Positions 7,268-15,746 of a DNA stretch of 64,000 nt are shown piece after piece. The number at the start of each line of letters is the position of its first letter. The stretch's first letter is position 1. The stretch lies in NCBI GenBank assembly GCA_020632495.1, contig JACKFL010000006.1, positions 248,001-312,000 on the forward strand, given 5' to 3'. The DNA is from Candidatus Omnitrophota bacterium (GTDB lineage: Bacteria > Omnitrophota > Gorgyraeia > Zapsychrales > Zapsychraceae). The position numbers and the translations under genes are program-made. The notes below the pieces were generated by a model, which saw only the letters and a list, made by a program, of their open reading frames with translations, did not search any database and was not told where the DNA came from.

Positions 7268-9122
7268 AAGGCAGATTATTTTATGTGACTCGATTGAAGA
7301 ATTGTCGCGAAAGGGAATGGACGCAGTCTCAAGAGAGCGCTTTCGTTGGCTATATCTCGGTAAGGATACCAAGAAGTATTTTGGTTTGGTCGAGGCCATG
7401 AATAAAGTTTGCAAAGAAATACCCTCCGGCCCGCTGATTAACAAGATCGCGCAGAAAGTGAGTGAGGAGTACGTAAATAAAGATCAGTCAATAACTCCTG
7501 AAACAGTTGCAACGCTGGCCTGGCAGGCTTCTTCCTTGGCAGAGAATAATCCATACATATCCGATTTGTTTTATCAATGCTGTGCTACCTTGGCTCTTGA
7601 GGAAATTCTTGTTTCCGAAGTATATGATTTGATTGTGATTTGTGAGGATCAGGAGTACATACTATTTTTATCTGAAAAGTGGGGGGACAGGCAGTATTTT
7701 CTTACCATTGGCCACAATGCTGAATGGCTTAGAATCCGTGGGATGATATATCGATTTCTGCGAAAGGGTATGGTATGGATTTATTTTCTGTGGCGAAATT
7801 ATACCAAAAGATTATGGCTTTCCATGAACAGGATGCTGCGCAAAGCCCCAGCCATACGGAAGGCTCATCTGAATACCCTTTTTGTTCTTTGGGGGACGCA
7901 ACGATCATTTCGCAGTGGCGAGAAGTTGCGTCAAGACAGTCATTTTGGAGAATTAATGGTAACTTTTCGCGAGGCAGGGCAATCGTTAACCTACTTGGTA
8001 CTGCCGGTAGACTGGATTGACCCTTATGCTAGCATTGTGGATAATGCTTTGTCTTCGGATGAGGATGTACTGTTACCCGAAGACTGTTTAACAGTCTGGG
8101 ATTACTGCCAGGTAGCCCTTGAGGCCCGTAAAGTGGAAACGATATCACTAAATACTCCTTTGATGATAGGAGGGAATGACTTTAGCCAATTATTCTATAG
8201 CCATCTTCGCCGGGAAAGATGCCGTTTGGCATATTTGGAAAGTGTGAAATATCGGCGCGTGGGTGTCGGAATTGGAAAAAGATTTATGAAACTGGACCGG
8301 GTGGTCCATTTGTTTGAAAATCAGCCATGGGAGAAAACACTGCGGATGGGAATAAGGTCCAGGCAAGCAGGTATTAAGATATTGGGATGTCAACATGCCC
8401 CGTTCCCGAGGCTTTACTTGAACTATTTTGCGTCGCGACGGTCCATAGAAATGGATCTCTTGCCGGATCAAATTATAAGTATCGGCGATGTGTTCCAGCG
8501 GGTATTTCAAGCACATGGTTATAAATCGGAACAGGTGAAGGCCGGTTCCGCGTTTCGATACGCATATTTGTTCTCTGTTAAGAAATCGTCTCCGAAGTCA
8601 TTCAAACAAGTTCTTATCGCGACTTCGATCAGTTATCAGGAAAGTTTGGAGCTGGTATATAAAGTATTGTCCTATTTCGGCAATCGTACAAATTATGATG
8701 TAAAGATCAAGTTTCATCCCAAGCTGAACCGGCAGGATGTGTTAATACGGGAAGTCCTAAGTATGTTGGGATTAAGGGAGCTTCCGTGTCACGTTCAGAT
8801 TGTGACGGATGAAATAGAGCGACTCTTGGAAACAACTGGCATAGTCTTTTACAACTTTACTGCAGTATGCTACGAAGCCCTGGTTCGTATGATACCGGTT
8901 GTTTTTATCAAGTCGGACATATGGCTTGATATGAACAAACTGGAATGGTTTGAGGAAGTAAATTTTAATGCGCGTACGGTACAGGAAATCGATCAAATTA
9001 TGACAAATTTAAGTAAGCTGGATACCCATGGACGTTCACGTTGGGGGAGAGCTGCCAGGACTGTTGTGGAACAGTCATTTACCATGCCTTTACGGGACGA
9101 TTTGGTCGCCGTGTACAACTGA
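7257..9122 (+). CDS. GT-B-like surface carbohydrate transferase with HP motif
   Basis: I prefer the GTG at 7257, which has GGAG 7 nt upstream and overlaps the previous stop, over the GTG at 7233. The product is 621 residues, soluble, and not one I can name firmly. Its C-terminal half resembles the fold of capsule/LPS transferases and CDP-glycerol glycerophosphotransferases. A KIKFHPK segment puts His487-Pro488 where these families bind the CMP part of the donor, and FYNFTAVCYEAL near residue 531 sits where the Ser/Thr-rich second motif is found. Because a CMP-sugar synthetase lies 4 kb upstream, transfer of a CMP-activated sugar is a plausible role. A general surface-carbohydrate biosynthesis protein is the cautious call. 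Confidence 0.55.
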   Translation: MSDKRQIILCDSIEELSRKGMDAVSRERFRWLYLGKDTKKYFGLVEAMNKVCKEIPSGPLINKIAQKVSEEYVNKDQSITPETVATLAWQASSLAENNPYISDLFYQCCATLALEEILVSEVYDLIVICEDQEYILFLSEKWGDRQYFLTIGHNAEWLRIRGMIYRFLRKGMVWIYFLWRNYTKRLWLSMNRMLRKAPAIRKAHLNTLFVLWGTQRSFRSGEKLRQDSHFGELMVTFREAGQSLTYLVLPVDWIDPYASIVDNALSSDEDVLLPEDCLTVWDYCQVALEARKVETISLNTPLMIGGNDFSQLFYSHLRRERCRLAYLESVKYRRVGVGIGKRFMKLDRVVHLFENQPWEKTLRMGIRSRQAGIKILGCQHAPFPRLYLNYFASRRSIEMDLLPDQIISIGDVFQRVFQAHGYKSEQVKAGSAFRYAYLFSVKKSSPKSFKQVLIATSISYQESLELVYKVLSYFGNRTNYDVKIKFHPKLNRQDVLIREVLSMLGLRELPCHVQIVTDEIERLLETTGIVFYNFTAVCYEALVRMIPVVFIKSDIWLDMNKLEWFEEVNFNARTVQEIDQIMTNLSKLDTHGRSRWGRAARTVVEQSFTMPLRDDLVAVYN

Positions 9123-9191
9123 AATACATTGAGACTGGGATCGAATTTCGGTACAAACGTTATTTGAGAACCTCCTGAACTTGGACGGCTG

Positions 9192-10157
9192 ATGAACCAA
9201 CCACTAGTATCGGTAATTGTTCCTACATATAATCATGGTGTTTATTTACCTGCAGCCATAGAATCTGTATTGGCTCAGACCTACGAACGATGGGAGCTGA
9301 TTATCGTCGACAATTATTCCGAGGACAATACTGAAGAAATCGTAGCGGTATATCAGGATCCCCGCATACGTTATTTTAAGTTGCAACCCAACGGGACTAT
9401 TGCTGCTCCCCGAAATTTTGGTATAAATAATTCCTCGGGAGAGATAATTGCATTTTTAGACGCGGATGACCTTTGGGATAGTGAAAAACTTACGACACAG
9501 GTGCCAGCATTACTTCACCATCGCCGCAATGGCATTTGTTTCGGGATATTCGACGTTATAGATTCGGCCGGACGAAAAACGGGGAAACAACTGGGTCCAA
9601 AAAGGCCGCAACTTCCTGAATCGGTATATGACCGTCTTATCCGGGCTAATTTTATTGTAACCTCCTCCACATTACTTACTCGAAAAGCCCTAAATGAGGC
9701 GGGGTTGTTTGATGAAGATCCGCGTCTACGATGCACGGAGGATTTTGATTTATGGCTGCGTGTGGTCCGGAAGTTTCGACCGGTTTTTGTTAATCAGGTG
9801 TTGGGTAGTTATAGGGTACATTCTGATAATAACAGTGATCATCAGGAGAAAATAAATCGAGTATTGGCAGTGATAGACAAACATCGCGACCAAGGATGGA
9901 TAGATGAATACACAGCAGACGCGGCAAAGGCCAGTTTTTATTTCCAGGTTGGGTGGACCATTATTGATCGAAATCCTATCTTGGCAAGGAGATATTTGCT
10001 GAGCGCCATCGGACATCATTACACTAATCCTAGAATAATTGGAGTTAGTACGGTCGCTTATTTACTAAGCTTCACTCCTGCAGTATACAGCTTTCTACGA
10101 AATAAGAGCATAGATTCCAAGATTTCGCGAGTGACGGTGAACTCTCAGAATTTGTAG
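9192..10157 (+). CDS. Family 2 glycosyltransferase (GT-A fold)
   Basis: The 321-residue protein opens with LVSVIVPTYNHGVYLPAAI, the hallmark of inverting GT2 enzymes, followed by IIVDNYSEDNTEEI. The metal/nucleotide-binding DADD is at residues 90-93, and TEDFDLWLRV near residue 180 carries the likely catalytic acid. There are no obvious membrane spans. It would transfer a sugar from a nucleotide donor onto a lipid-linked oligosaccharide at the cytoplasmic face. The 69 bases upstream contain no strong promoter or ribosome site. The donor is not predictable. Confidence 0.88.
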   Translation: MNQPLVSVIVPTYNHGVYLPAAIESVLAQTYERWELIIVDNYSEDNTEEIVAVYQDPRIRYFKLQPNGTIAAPRNFGINNSSGEIIAFLDADDLWDSEKLTTQVPALLHHRRNGICFGIFDVIDSAGRKTGKQLGPKRPQLPESVYDRLIRANFIVTSSTLLTRKALNEAGLFDEDPRLRCTEDFDLWLRVVRKFRPVFVNQVLGSYRVHSDNNSDHQEKINRVLAVIDKHRDQGWIDEYTADAAKASFYFQVGWTIIDRNPILARRYLLSAIGHHYTNPRIIGVSTVAYLLSFTPAVYSFLRNKSIDSKISRVTVNSQNL

Positions 10158-10187
10158 AACGATAGAGCAATCAAACAATAAGACATT

Positions 10188-10955
10188 ATGATACGAGCAG
10201 TAGAGAAATGGATATCTGACGAAGAATTAAACAGTGTTTATTCTTCCACTTATTGGAATGATGTCGAACAAGAGCGAAGTAAGTTTTGGTGGATAGAAGG
10301 GGGAGACTATGAGAAGTGTCGGACATATCTAGAGTCGGGGCATTTAATGCATGAGTTTCAGAGATCCATCGAATACATCGATGCCTTGCGTGGAGAAAGT
10401 CTGAGAGTAGCGGATCTTGCTGCTGGAATCGGTTGGACATCGGTACTATTGAGCAGATTGTCTAAAGTGGCCGAAGTCCACTCCGTAGAAATATCCAAGC
10501 ACAGGATTGGCCCTCTTTTTGAACAATGTGTAGAGATGTTTGCTGGTGAGGTTGACAAAATATATAGGTATCTTGGATCATTTTACGATCTTCATTTTGA
10601 TGACCGTAGTATGGACGTTATCTTTATGTCACAAGCTTTCCACCATGCCGATAAGCCTTTCAAGTTGCTTGCTGAGTGTGATCGAGTCTTAAAGCCAGGT
10701 GGCCGTATTATCATCGTTGGGGAACACTATATGAGTAGATACAAAATATTTAAGAGAATCTTAACCAGTCTTGCTATGAACAAAAAGTGGACTACAAATT
10801 TTTACGAATTATTTCCTCCCGACGAAGAATTAGGAGATCACTATTACAGAGTATCGGATTATTATTTTTTATTCGGATCAATGGGTTTCAAGCTTCAGCA
10901 TTATTCTGTAGCCTCAGACAGGCTGATATATGTGGCCGACAAGAGTATGGAGTAG
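10188..10955 (+). CDS. Class I SAM-dependent methyltransferase
   Basis: The 255-residue protein has a SAM-binding motif ADLAAGIGWTSVLL near residue 74, the acidic end of the second strand in EVHSVEIS, FMSQAFHHADKP near 147 and VLKPGGRIIIVGEHY near 167. This is the Methyltransf_11-like layout. Codon use here is among the most AT-rich of the window (a 60-base line at 10741 has 28% G+C). It ends 10 bases before the first sulfotransferase. A sugar or lipid-linked glycan is the likely substrate by context. Confidence 0.8.
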   Translation: MIRAVEKWISDEELNSVYSSTYWNDVEQERSKFWWIEGGDYEKCRTYLESGHLMHEFQRSIEYIDALRGESLRVADLAAGIGWTSVLLSRLSKVAEVHSVEISKHRIGPLFEQCVEMFAGEVDKIYRYLGSFYDLHFDDRSMDVIFMSQAFHHADKPFKLLAECDRVLKPGGRIIIVGEHYMSRYKIFKRILTSLAMNKKWTTNFYELFPPDEELGDHYYRVSDYYFLFGSMGFKLQHYSVASDRLIYVADKSME

Positions 10956-10965
10956 ATCTAATATT

Positions 10966-11844
10966 ATGCGGGCACTAAATACTTTAAAATCTACAGTAAC
11001 GAATCCACGCATGGCCAAGCGTGTAGCACAATTTGTTGTAAACGATTTAAATTCACTATTTGGACGTCATCACTATCAATCCAGGATTATCTTCATAGCA
11101 GGCATGCCAAAGTCGGGAACCACTTGGCTAAGTTCGATGTTGTCGCATATCCCGGGATATAATCTTAGGCCGATCCGAGATCCCGGGCAAACCACTATTC
11201 AGCATAATATATGTGATGCAGTATTCACGTCCCTTCCAACATACGGGTACAGTGTGGTAAAGCTGCATACAAAGTACACGCCCGATAATTATCGGATCAT
11301 TACCAGGTATACAGATAAGTTTATTGTGATGTACAGGGATCTGAGAGATATGTGTGTCTCGAGATATTTTCATGTTAGGGCGGACATTACTCACCGACAT
11401 CATAAACTTTATCAGGATATGAGTTTGGAGGATGGGTTATCACATTCTATATCAATGCTCTCGGAGCACTATGTCGAGTGGATGCGCGGTTGGTATGAGC
11501 AAATTGCGAAGGTTCCCGATGTTATCATGCCTGTAAGGTATGAGGACTTAAACCTCCATACAGGGGAGACTCTCCAACGAGTTACAGAATTCTTTCGCAT
11601 ACCTATCGGACACGACACCCTAGACAAGCTTGCCAAGACTAAGTTGCAAAACAAGGAAAGTTTAGGTCCGACCTTCAATCAGAATAAGTCCCAGTTGATC
11701 CGTAGTACGGCTCGAAAGGGGGCCATTGGAGAATGGCGAGAATGCTTTTCTCCCGAACATTTAAGGAAGATAAAAGCAGTGGCCGGTGAGGTGCTTATAA
11801 TGACCGGATACGAATCTACGTCAGACTGGGATTGTATTACATAG
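10966..11844 (+). CDS. PAPS-dependent sulfotransferase
   Basis: The ATG at 10966 is preferred over the upstream in-frame start at 10930, which lies within the methyltransferase gene. The 292-residue protein has the full Sulfotransfer_1 signature. The 5'-phosphosulfate loop GMPKSGTTWL includes Lys49. The 3'-phosphate site is YRDLRDMCVSRYF near residue 125, and the C-terminal RKGAIGEWRECF closes the PAPS pocket. It would move a sulfuryl group from PAPS to a sugar hydroxyl or amine. Genes for making PAPS follow immediately downstream, so this is the likely working enzyme of the sulfation cassette. Confidence 0.9.
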   Translation: MRALNTLKSTVTNPRMAKRVAQFVVNDLNSLFGRHHYQSRIIFIAGMPKSGTTWLSSMLSHIPGYNLRPIRDPGQTTIQHNICDAVFTSLPTYGYSVVKLHTKYTPDNYRIITRYTDKFIVMYRDLRDMCVSRYFHVRADITHRHHKLYQDMSLEDGLSHSISMLSEHYVEWMRGWYEQIAKVPDVIMPVRYEDLNLHTGETLQRVTEFFRIPIGHDTLDKLAKTKLQNKESLGPTFNQNKSQLIRSTARKGAIGEWRECFSPEHLRKIKAVAGEVLIMTGYESTSDWDCIT

Positions 11845-11911
11845 AAATCTTGGGCATGGTAAGAAATTAAAGATAACCGAATTGGTCGAAGAAAGTGCCG
11901 GGAAGGGGATC

Positions 11912-14125
11912 ATGAAAAATAACTTGTGGGAAAGTCGGTTTGCTCAAAAAGAAATTCTTTGTACTTTAGGTCCGGCGTCACGTAATCCACGTGTCATTGC
12001 GCGACTAACGGACTTGGGGGTATCGCTGTTCCGCATTAATTTATCTCACACAAAAGCAGAGGACCTGGAGGAAATAGTAGATTCAATCCGGGCAATTACT
12101 GATGTCCCGATCTGCTTGGACACCGAAGGTGCTCAGGTTCGGACTGGGGACTTGGATCCAAAGAGTTTGTACATCGAAGAAAATCAAATCGTGCGTATTT
12201 TGAATTATCCGATTACGGGTAATGCGAAAGAATTTAATTTGTATCCGTGTGACATTGTGAATTCGTTGCGTCCGGGTGATTTGATTAGTATAGATTTTAA
12301 TTCCGTACTTGTACAGGTGACTAGTATTATTACAGAAGGCGTTACTGTCCGCGTGTTGACAGGCGGACTACTAGGCCAGAATAAAGCGGTCACGGTCGAT
12401 CGTGAATTGGATATGCCTCCTATTACGGCTAAGGACAAGGCATGTATCAAGATCGGCCTCAGCCAGAAGCTTCAGCATTTTGCACTGTCGTTTGCCAACA
12501 GCGGAGAAGATGTAGATTATATCCGGTCTTTGCTGCCAGAAGATGCATACCTCATATCAAAAATAGAGTCGTTATCCGGCATTAACAACCTGCGGGCTAT
12601 TGCCGGACGCTCAAATGCGATATTGCTCGACCGGGGAGATCTCTCCCGCGAAGTCCCTTTGGAACAAATAGCTCGTGCGCAAAAGCATATAATTCGACGT
12701 GGGAAGGAATACGGAGCAAGGGTCTATGTGGCTACTAATTTGCTTGAATCAATGATTGAGTCAAGTAATCCGACACGGGCGGAAGTCAATGACGTCTTTA
12801 ATACTCTCGTCGATGGAGCCGACGGTTTGGTGCTGGCAGCAGAAACGGCCATCGGAGCACATCCGGTAAATTCCGCGGTGATGGTTTCCAAGATTATGCG
12901 ACAGTTTCAGGAATTCGATTATGGTATTAAGTTCTCCACGCAGCAGATCCGGCAGCGTAATTCTTTATTTCTGGTGGAGCCGCATGGCGGAGAGTTGGTC
13001 GATTTAGTTAGTGATGTGCCTGATTGGAGTGAAATTGAGCGCTTTCCGAAAGTAGAAGTCGATTTGAAGACCATCATGGACGCTGAACAGATCGCGATCG
13101 GGACATACTCGCCGTTGACCGGATTCATGACGAAAGAGCAGTTAGAGTCGGTCGTCAGCAACTATCGGCTTCCTGATGGAACGATATGGCCCCTCCCCAT
13201 AACGTTACAAGCCAACCGTAAGGAAGCTTTACGCTTGAGTCCGGGGGATCAGGTGGCGCTCGGCCTGAATTCAAACGGAGAGATTTATGCCACTATGAAG
13301 GTTGATGATATTTATGAATATGATTTGGACAGTTTGTCCGAGAAGGTATTTGGTACCTCTAATACAGCCCATCCGGGAGTGTCCCTTTTGAAACGGCAAG
13401 GAGGGTATTTCATTGGCGGGGAGGTGCGACTTTACAAGCGCTTACCAGCGGAAGATAAACACTACGAACTAACGCCGCTGCAGATGCGAAAAATATTTGC
13501 CAACAAAGGCTGGAGCCGGGTCGTCGGATTTCATACTCGGAATGTGGCTCATCGAGTGCATGAGTTTATTCAAAAACAGGCACTGGAGCAGTTTCATTGC
13601 GATGGGATCTTAATACATCCGCTGGTGGGCCCCAAAAAGGTGGGGGATTATCATCCCGGGATAATTCTCAAGAGTTATGCCATGATGATCCGGCATCATT
13701 ATCCGGATGGCAAAGTTCTCTTAAGCGCGTTTCAAAGTTATCCGCGATACTCCGGACCGCGCGAGGCTGTTTTTACAGCTTTGTGCCGAAAGAATTTTGG
13801 TTGCACCCACTTTATCGTTGGCCGTGACCATTCCGGAGTAGGCGATTTCTATCCGCCAGATGCCGGTCACAAGTTATTTGAGCAATTAGGGGATATCGGT
13901 ATCCAGCCGATTTATTTCAATGAAGTACACTATCACAAGGACAAAAAGGATTACAGCCAGGAGATTGAGGGCTCGGAAGACCGACTCCTGAAAATCAGCG
14001 GTACCGAAGGAAGGGAGATGTTGCGTCAGGGAAAATGCCCTCCGGATTGGTTTATGCGTAAGGATATCGCGAAAATGATTATCGATGCGATGAAGGCGGG
14101 GGATGACGTTTTTTATCATGAATGA
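11912..14125 (+). CDS. Pyruvate kinase-ATP sulfurylase fusion protein
   Basis: The ATG at 11912 follows AAGGGG; a TTG at 11882 is an alternative. Residues 1 to about 340 are a pyruvate kinase barrel plus B domain: CTLGPAS at 17, RINLSH at 41, LDTEGAQVRTG at 69, catalytic Lys217-x-Glu219, RGD at 241-243 and Thr275 in ATNLLESM. The C-terminal allosteric domain of ordinary pyruvate kinase is missing. From LVEPHGG at 354 to the end at 737 is a complete ATP sulfurylase of normal bacterial length: HTRNVAHRVHE at 541, GPREA near 615 and VGRDHSGVG at 636. Sulfurylase makes APS from ATP and sulfate; pyruvate kinase makes ATP from PEP. APS kinase overlaps downstream. Local ATP supply to sulfate activation is my inference; the kinase part could also be structural. 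Confidence 0.93.
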   Translation: MKNNLWESRFAQKEILCTLGPASRNPRVIARLTDLGVSLFRINLSHTKAEDLEEIVDSIRAITDVPICLDTEGAQVRTGDLDPKSLYIEENQIVRILNYPITGNAKEFNLYPCDIVNSLRPGDLISIDFNSVLVQVTSIITEGVTVRVLTGGLLGQNKAVTVDRELDMPPITAKDKACIKIGLSQKLQHFALSFANSGEDVDYIRSLLPEDAYLISKIESLSGINNLRAIAGRSNAILLDRGDLSREVPLEQIARAQKHIIRRGKEYGARVYVATNLLESMIESSNPTRAEVNDVFNTLVDGADGLVLAAETAIGAHPVNSAVMVSKIMRQFQEFDYGIKFSTQQIRQRNSLFLVEPHGGELVDLVSDVPDWSEIERFPKVEVDLKTIMDAEQIAIGTYSPLTGFMTKEQLESVVSNYRLPDGTIWPLPITLQANRKEALRLSPGDQVALGLNSNGEIYATMKVDDIYEYDLDSLSEKVFGTSNTAHPGVSLLKRQGGYFIGGEVRLYKRLPAEDKHYELTPLQMRKIFANKGWSRVVGFHTRNVAHRVHEFIQKQALEQFHCDGILIHPLVGPKKVGDYHPGIILKSYAMMIRHHYPDGKVLLSAFQSYPRYSGPREAVFTALCRKNFGCTHFIVGRDHSGVGDFYPPDAGHKLFEQLGDIGIQPIYFNEVHYHKDKKDYSQEIEGSEDRLLKISGTEGREMLRQGKCPPDWFMRKDIAKMIIDAMKAGDDVFYHE

Positions 14126-14648
14126 TCAGCGAGTTTATTGGTTAACGGGGTTATCGGGATCTGGCAAGTCCACCATTGCCGAGGCCTTTCGGAACCAGGT
14201 CATGAGTCAGGGGAAGTCCGTCTCGATTCTGGACGGGGACACAATACGTGCCAAACTGCACCGGCACTTGGATTTCTCAGTGGAGGCGATTAAAGAAAAC
14301 AACAGACGAATTGCGCAATTGTGTTGCGAAGAGATGAGTGAATTTGACTATGTCGTAGTGGCTGTGATTTCACCCTTCCGGGAATCCCGTTTGGTATCGC
14401 GTGAAATCATCGGAAACGCCTATTGTGAAGTCTATGTGCGGGCTAGCCTGGATGCTGTTAAAAAACGGGATCCTAAGGGACTGTACAAGAAAGCCTTGGC
14501 CGGGGAAATTCCGAACTTTATCGGGATCGCGCCGGAAGTCCCCTATGAGCCCCCGCTAACCCCTGACATCACACTGGATACCGAGTCGATGAGCGTGGGT
14601 GAATGTGTGGGTGTTTTGGTGAGTCATAGTCAGGATGCTGTCATATGA
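14103..14648 (+). CDS. cysC: Adenylylsulfate (APS) kinase
   Basis: The 181-residue protein has the P-loop GLSGSGKST, the DGDTIRAKL segment, an SPFRESR loop and the RDPKGLYKKALAGEIPNF signature that distinguish APS kinase. It phosphorylates APS at the 3' position with ATP to give PAPS, the donor for the sulfotransferases on either side. The start at 14103 overlaps the fusion gene by 23 bases and has AAGG at good spacing; an internal ATG at 14118 would give an 8-base overlap but lacks a ribosome site. It ends in an ATGA overlap with the next gene. With no assimilatory reductase nearby, its role is sulfation rather than cysteine synthesis. Confidence 0.95.
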   Translation: MTFFIMNDQRVYWLTGLSGSGKSTIAEAFRNQVMSQGKSVSILDGDTIRAKLHRHLDFSVEAIKENNRRIAQLCCEEMSEFDYVVVAVISPFRESRLVSREIIGNAYCEVYVRASLDAVKKRDPKGLYKKALAGEIPNFIGIAPEVPYEPPLTPDITLDTESMSVGECVGVLVSHSQDAVI

Positions 14649-15589
14649 GCAAGAATATTCAGTGGTGGATAAGGAACAGCAAGCGTGCTTTGAAAAGCCC
14701 GCATTTGCTTTACAGCCGGGTGGATTACGCCGTCAAGCGCTCGGCGGCCGACGTGATGTATCGGTTCGGGCGCTATCGGTATCCTCACCGGATTATTTTT
14801 TTATCAGGGATGGCCCTGGGGGCCACAACGTGGGTCAAGAATTTGTTTGCCCGGGTCCCGGGTATTTATACCCGGCCCACACCGATGCCTGAGGAGGTTC
14901 GGTATAATCAGGATATCTGTGATTCCGCTTTTAAGTACGTACCTAAATACGGTAATACTTTATTTAAGACGCATTTAAATCCGACAAAGGAGAATGTTGA
15001 TTGTCTGTTTCGAAATGGCGTTGAGAAGATTCTTGTGACACATCGAGACCTTCGCGACGTGGCGATCTCACGGTATCATCGATTGGTAAAATTTCCTAAA
15101 GATCCGTCGGATAAGATGTATATGGATTACGTTAGCATTGGCAAGAAAGAAGCTCTCGATCATTCCATTCGGATCATTAAGGAGAAATATGAACCTTGGA
15201 TACTAGGTTGGTACCGTGTGGCGGAACAATATCCCGGCAGGATCATGTTCGCCAAATTTGAAGAGCTCAAAGCGGATACGCTTGGCACATTTAAGCGTAT
15301 GCTGGACTTTTACGGCATTTCGTTGGCCGATGATAGAATTATGGATATCGTCGAGTCTTCACGCGGGAGAAAAGGTTTTGAAAAAAATATGAGGGAGGCA
15401 CATGTGCTCCCCTGGGGTTTATCCACCAATTTCCGGTCCGGCGGGATCGGATATTGGAGGACGGAACTCACAGAGGACCAGGTCGATTTGTGCAAGGAGC
15501 TCTTGGGAGACACGTTAGTACGCCTAGATTATGAAAAAGATTTAAACTGGGGCTATGGGCCAAAGACTGATTATGCCAAAAAAGAGTAA
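14645..15589 (+). CDS. Sulfotransferase-family protein with degenerate PAPS loop
   Basis: The 314-residue protein is a paralogue of the enzyme at 10966-11844, sharing the N-terminal layout, HRDLRDVAISRY near residue 134 and the C-terminal FRSGGIGYWR PAPS-pocket motif. The 5'-phosphosulfate loop, GMPKSGTTW in the first copy, reads GMALGATTW here (residues 55-63). Catalytic Lys is replaced by Leu58, and the Pro and Ser-Gly are also changed. The reading frame is intact and tightly coupled to cysC, so this is not simple decay. It could be inactive, regulatory, or use a different acceptor chemistry. Confidence 0.85.
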   Translation: MSKNIQWWIRNSKRALKSPHLLYSRVDYAVKRSAADVMYRFGRYRYPHRIIFLSGMALGATTWVKNLFARVPGIYTRPTPMPEEVRYNQDICDSAFKYVPKYGNTLFKTHLNPTKENVDCLFRNGVEKILVTHRDLRDVAISRYHRLVKFPKDPSDKMYMDYVSIGKKEALDHSIRIIKEKYEPWILGWYRVAEQYPGRIMFAKFEELKADTLGTFKRMLDFYGISLADDRIMDIVESSRGRKGFEKNMREAHVLPWGLSTNFRSGGIGYWRTELTEDQVDLCKELLGDTLVRLDYEKDLNWGYGPKTDYAKKE

Positions 15590-15632
15590 TTAAGGCCGCC
15601 AAATTCTATCATACGACAGGGTGCGAAGTAAA

Positions 15633-15660
15633 TTTCACGGAAGTTTCGCGCTCGTATAAT
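15633..15660 (+). promoter_or_regulatory. Possible sigma-70 promoter upstream of the dehydratase-like gene
   Basis: A perfect TATAAT lies at 15655-15660 in the 157-base gap after the second sulfotransferase. The best -35 at 15633-15638 (TTTCAC) is poor, with 16 bases between. The rest of the gap shows no clear structure. The gap is the largest break in this part of the locus, so a fresh transcription start here is sensible but weakly supported. Confidence 0.3.
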
Positions 15661-15746
15661 TAACCTTCTACGACGATTTGGAGACTAATGGTAATTCTCA
15701 AGATTATTTCGACATCGATGTTGGGGAAGTATTCCGTTAGATTAAG

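Noticed and set aside
10930..10965. Upstream start for the first sulfotransferase
   Set aside because: It would place 12 codons inside the methyltransferase gene and adds residues (WPTRVWSRSNI) unlike the family; the ATG at 10966 fits better.
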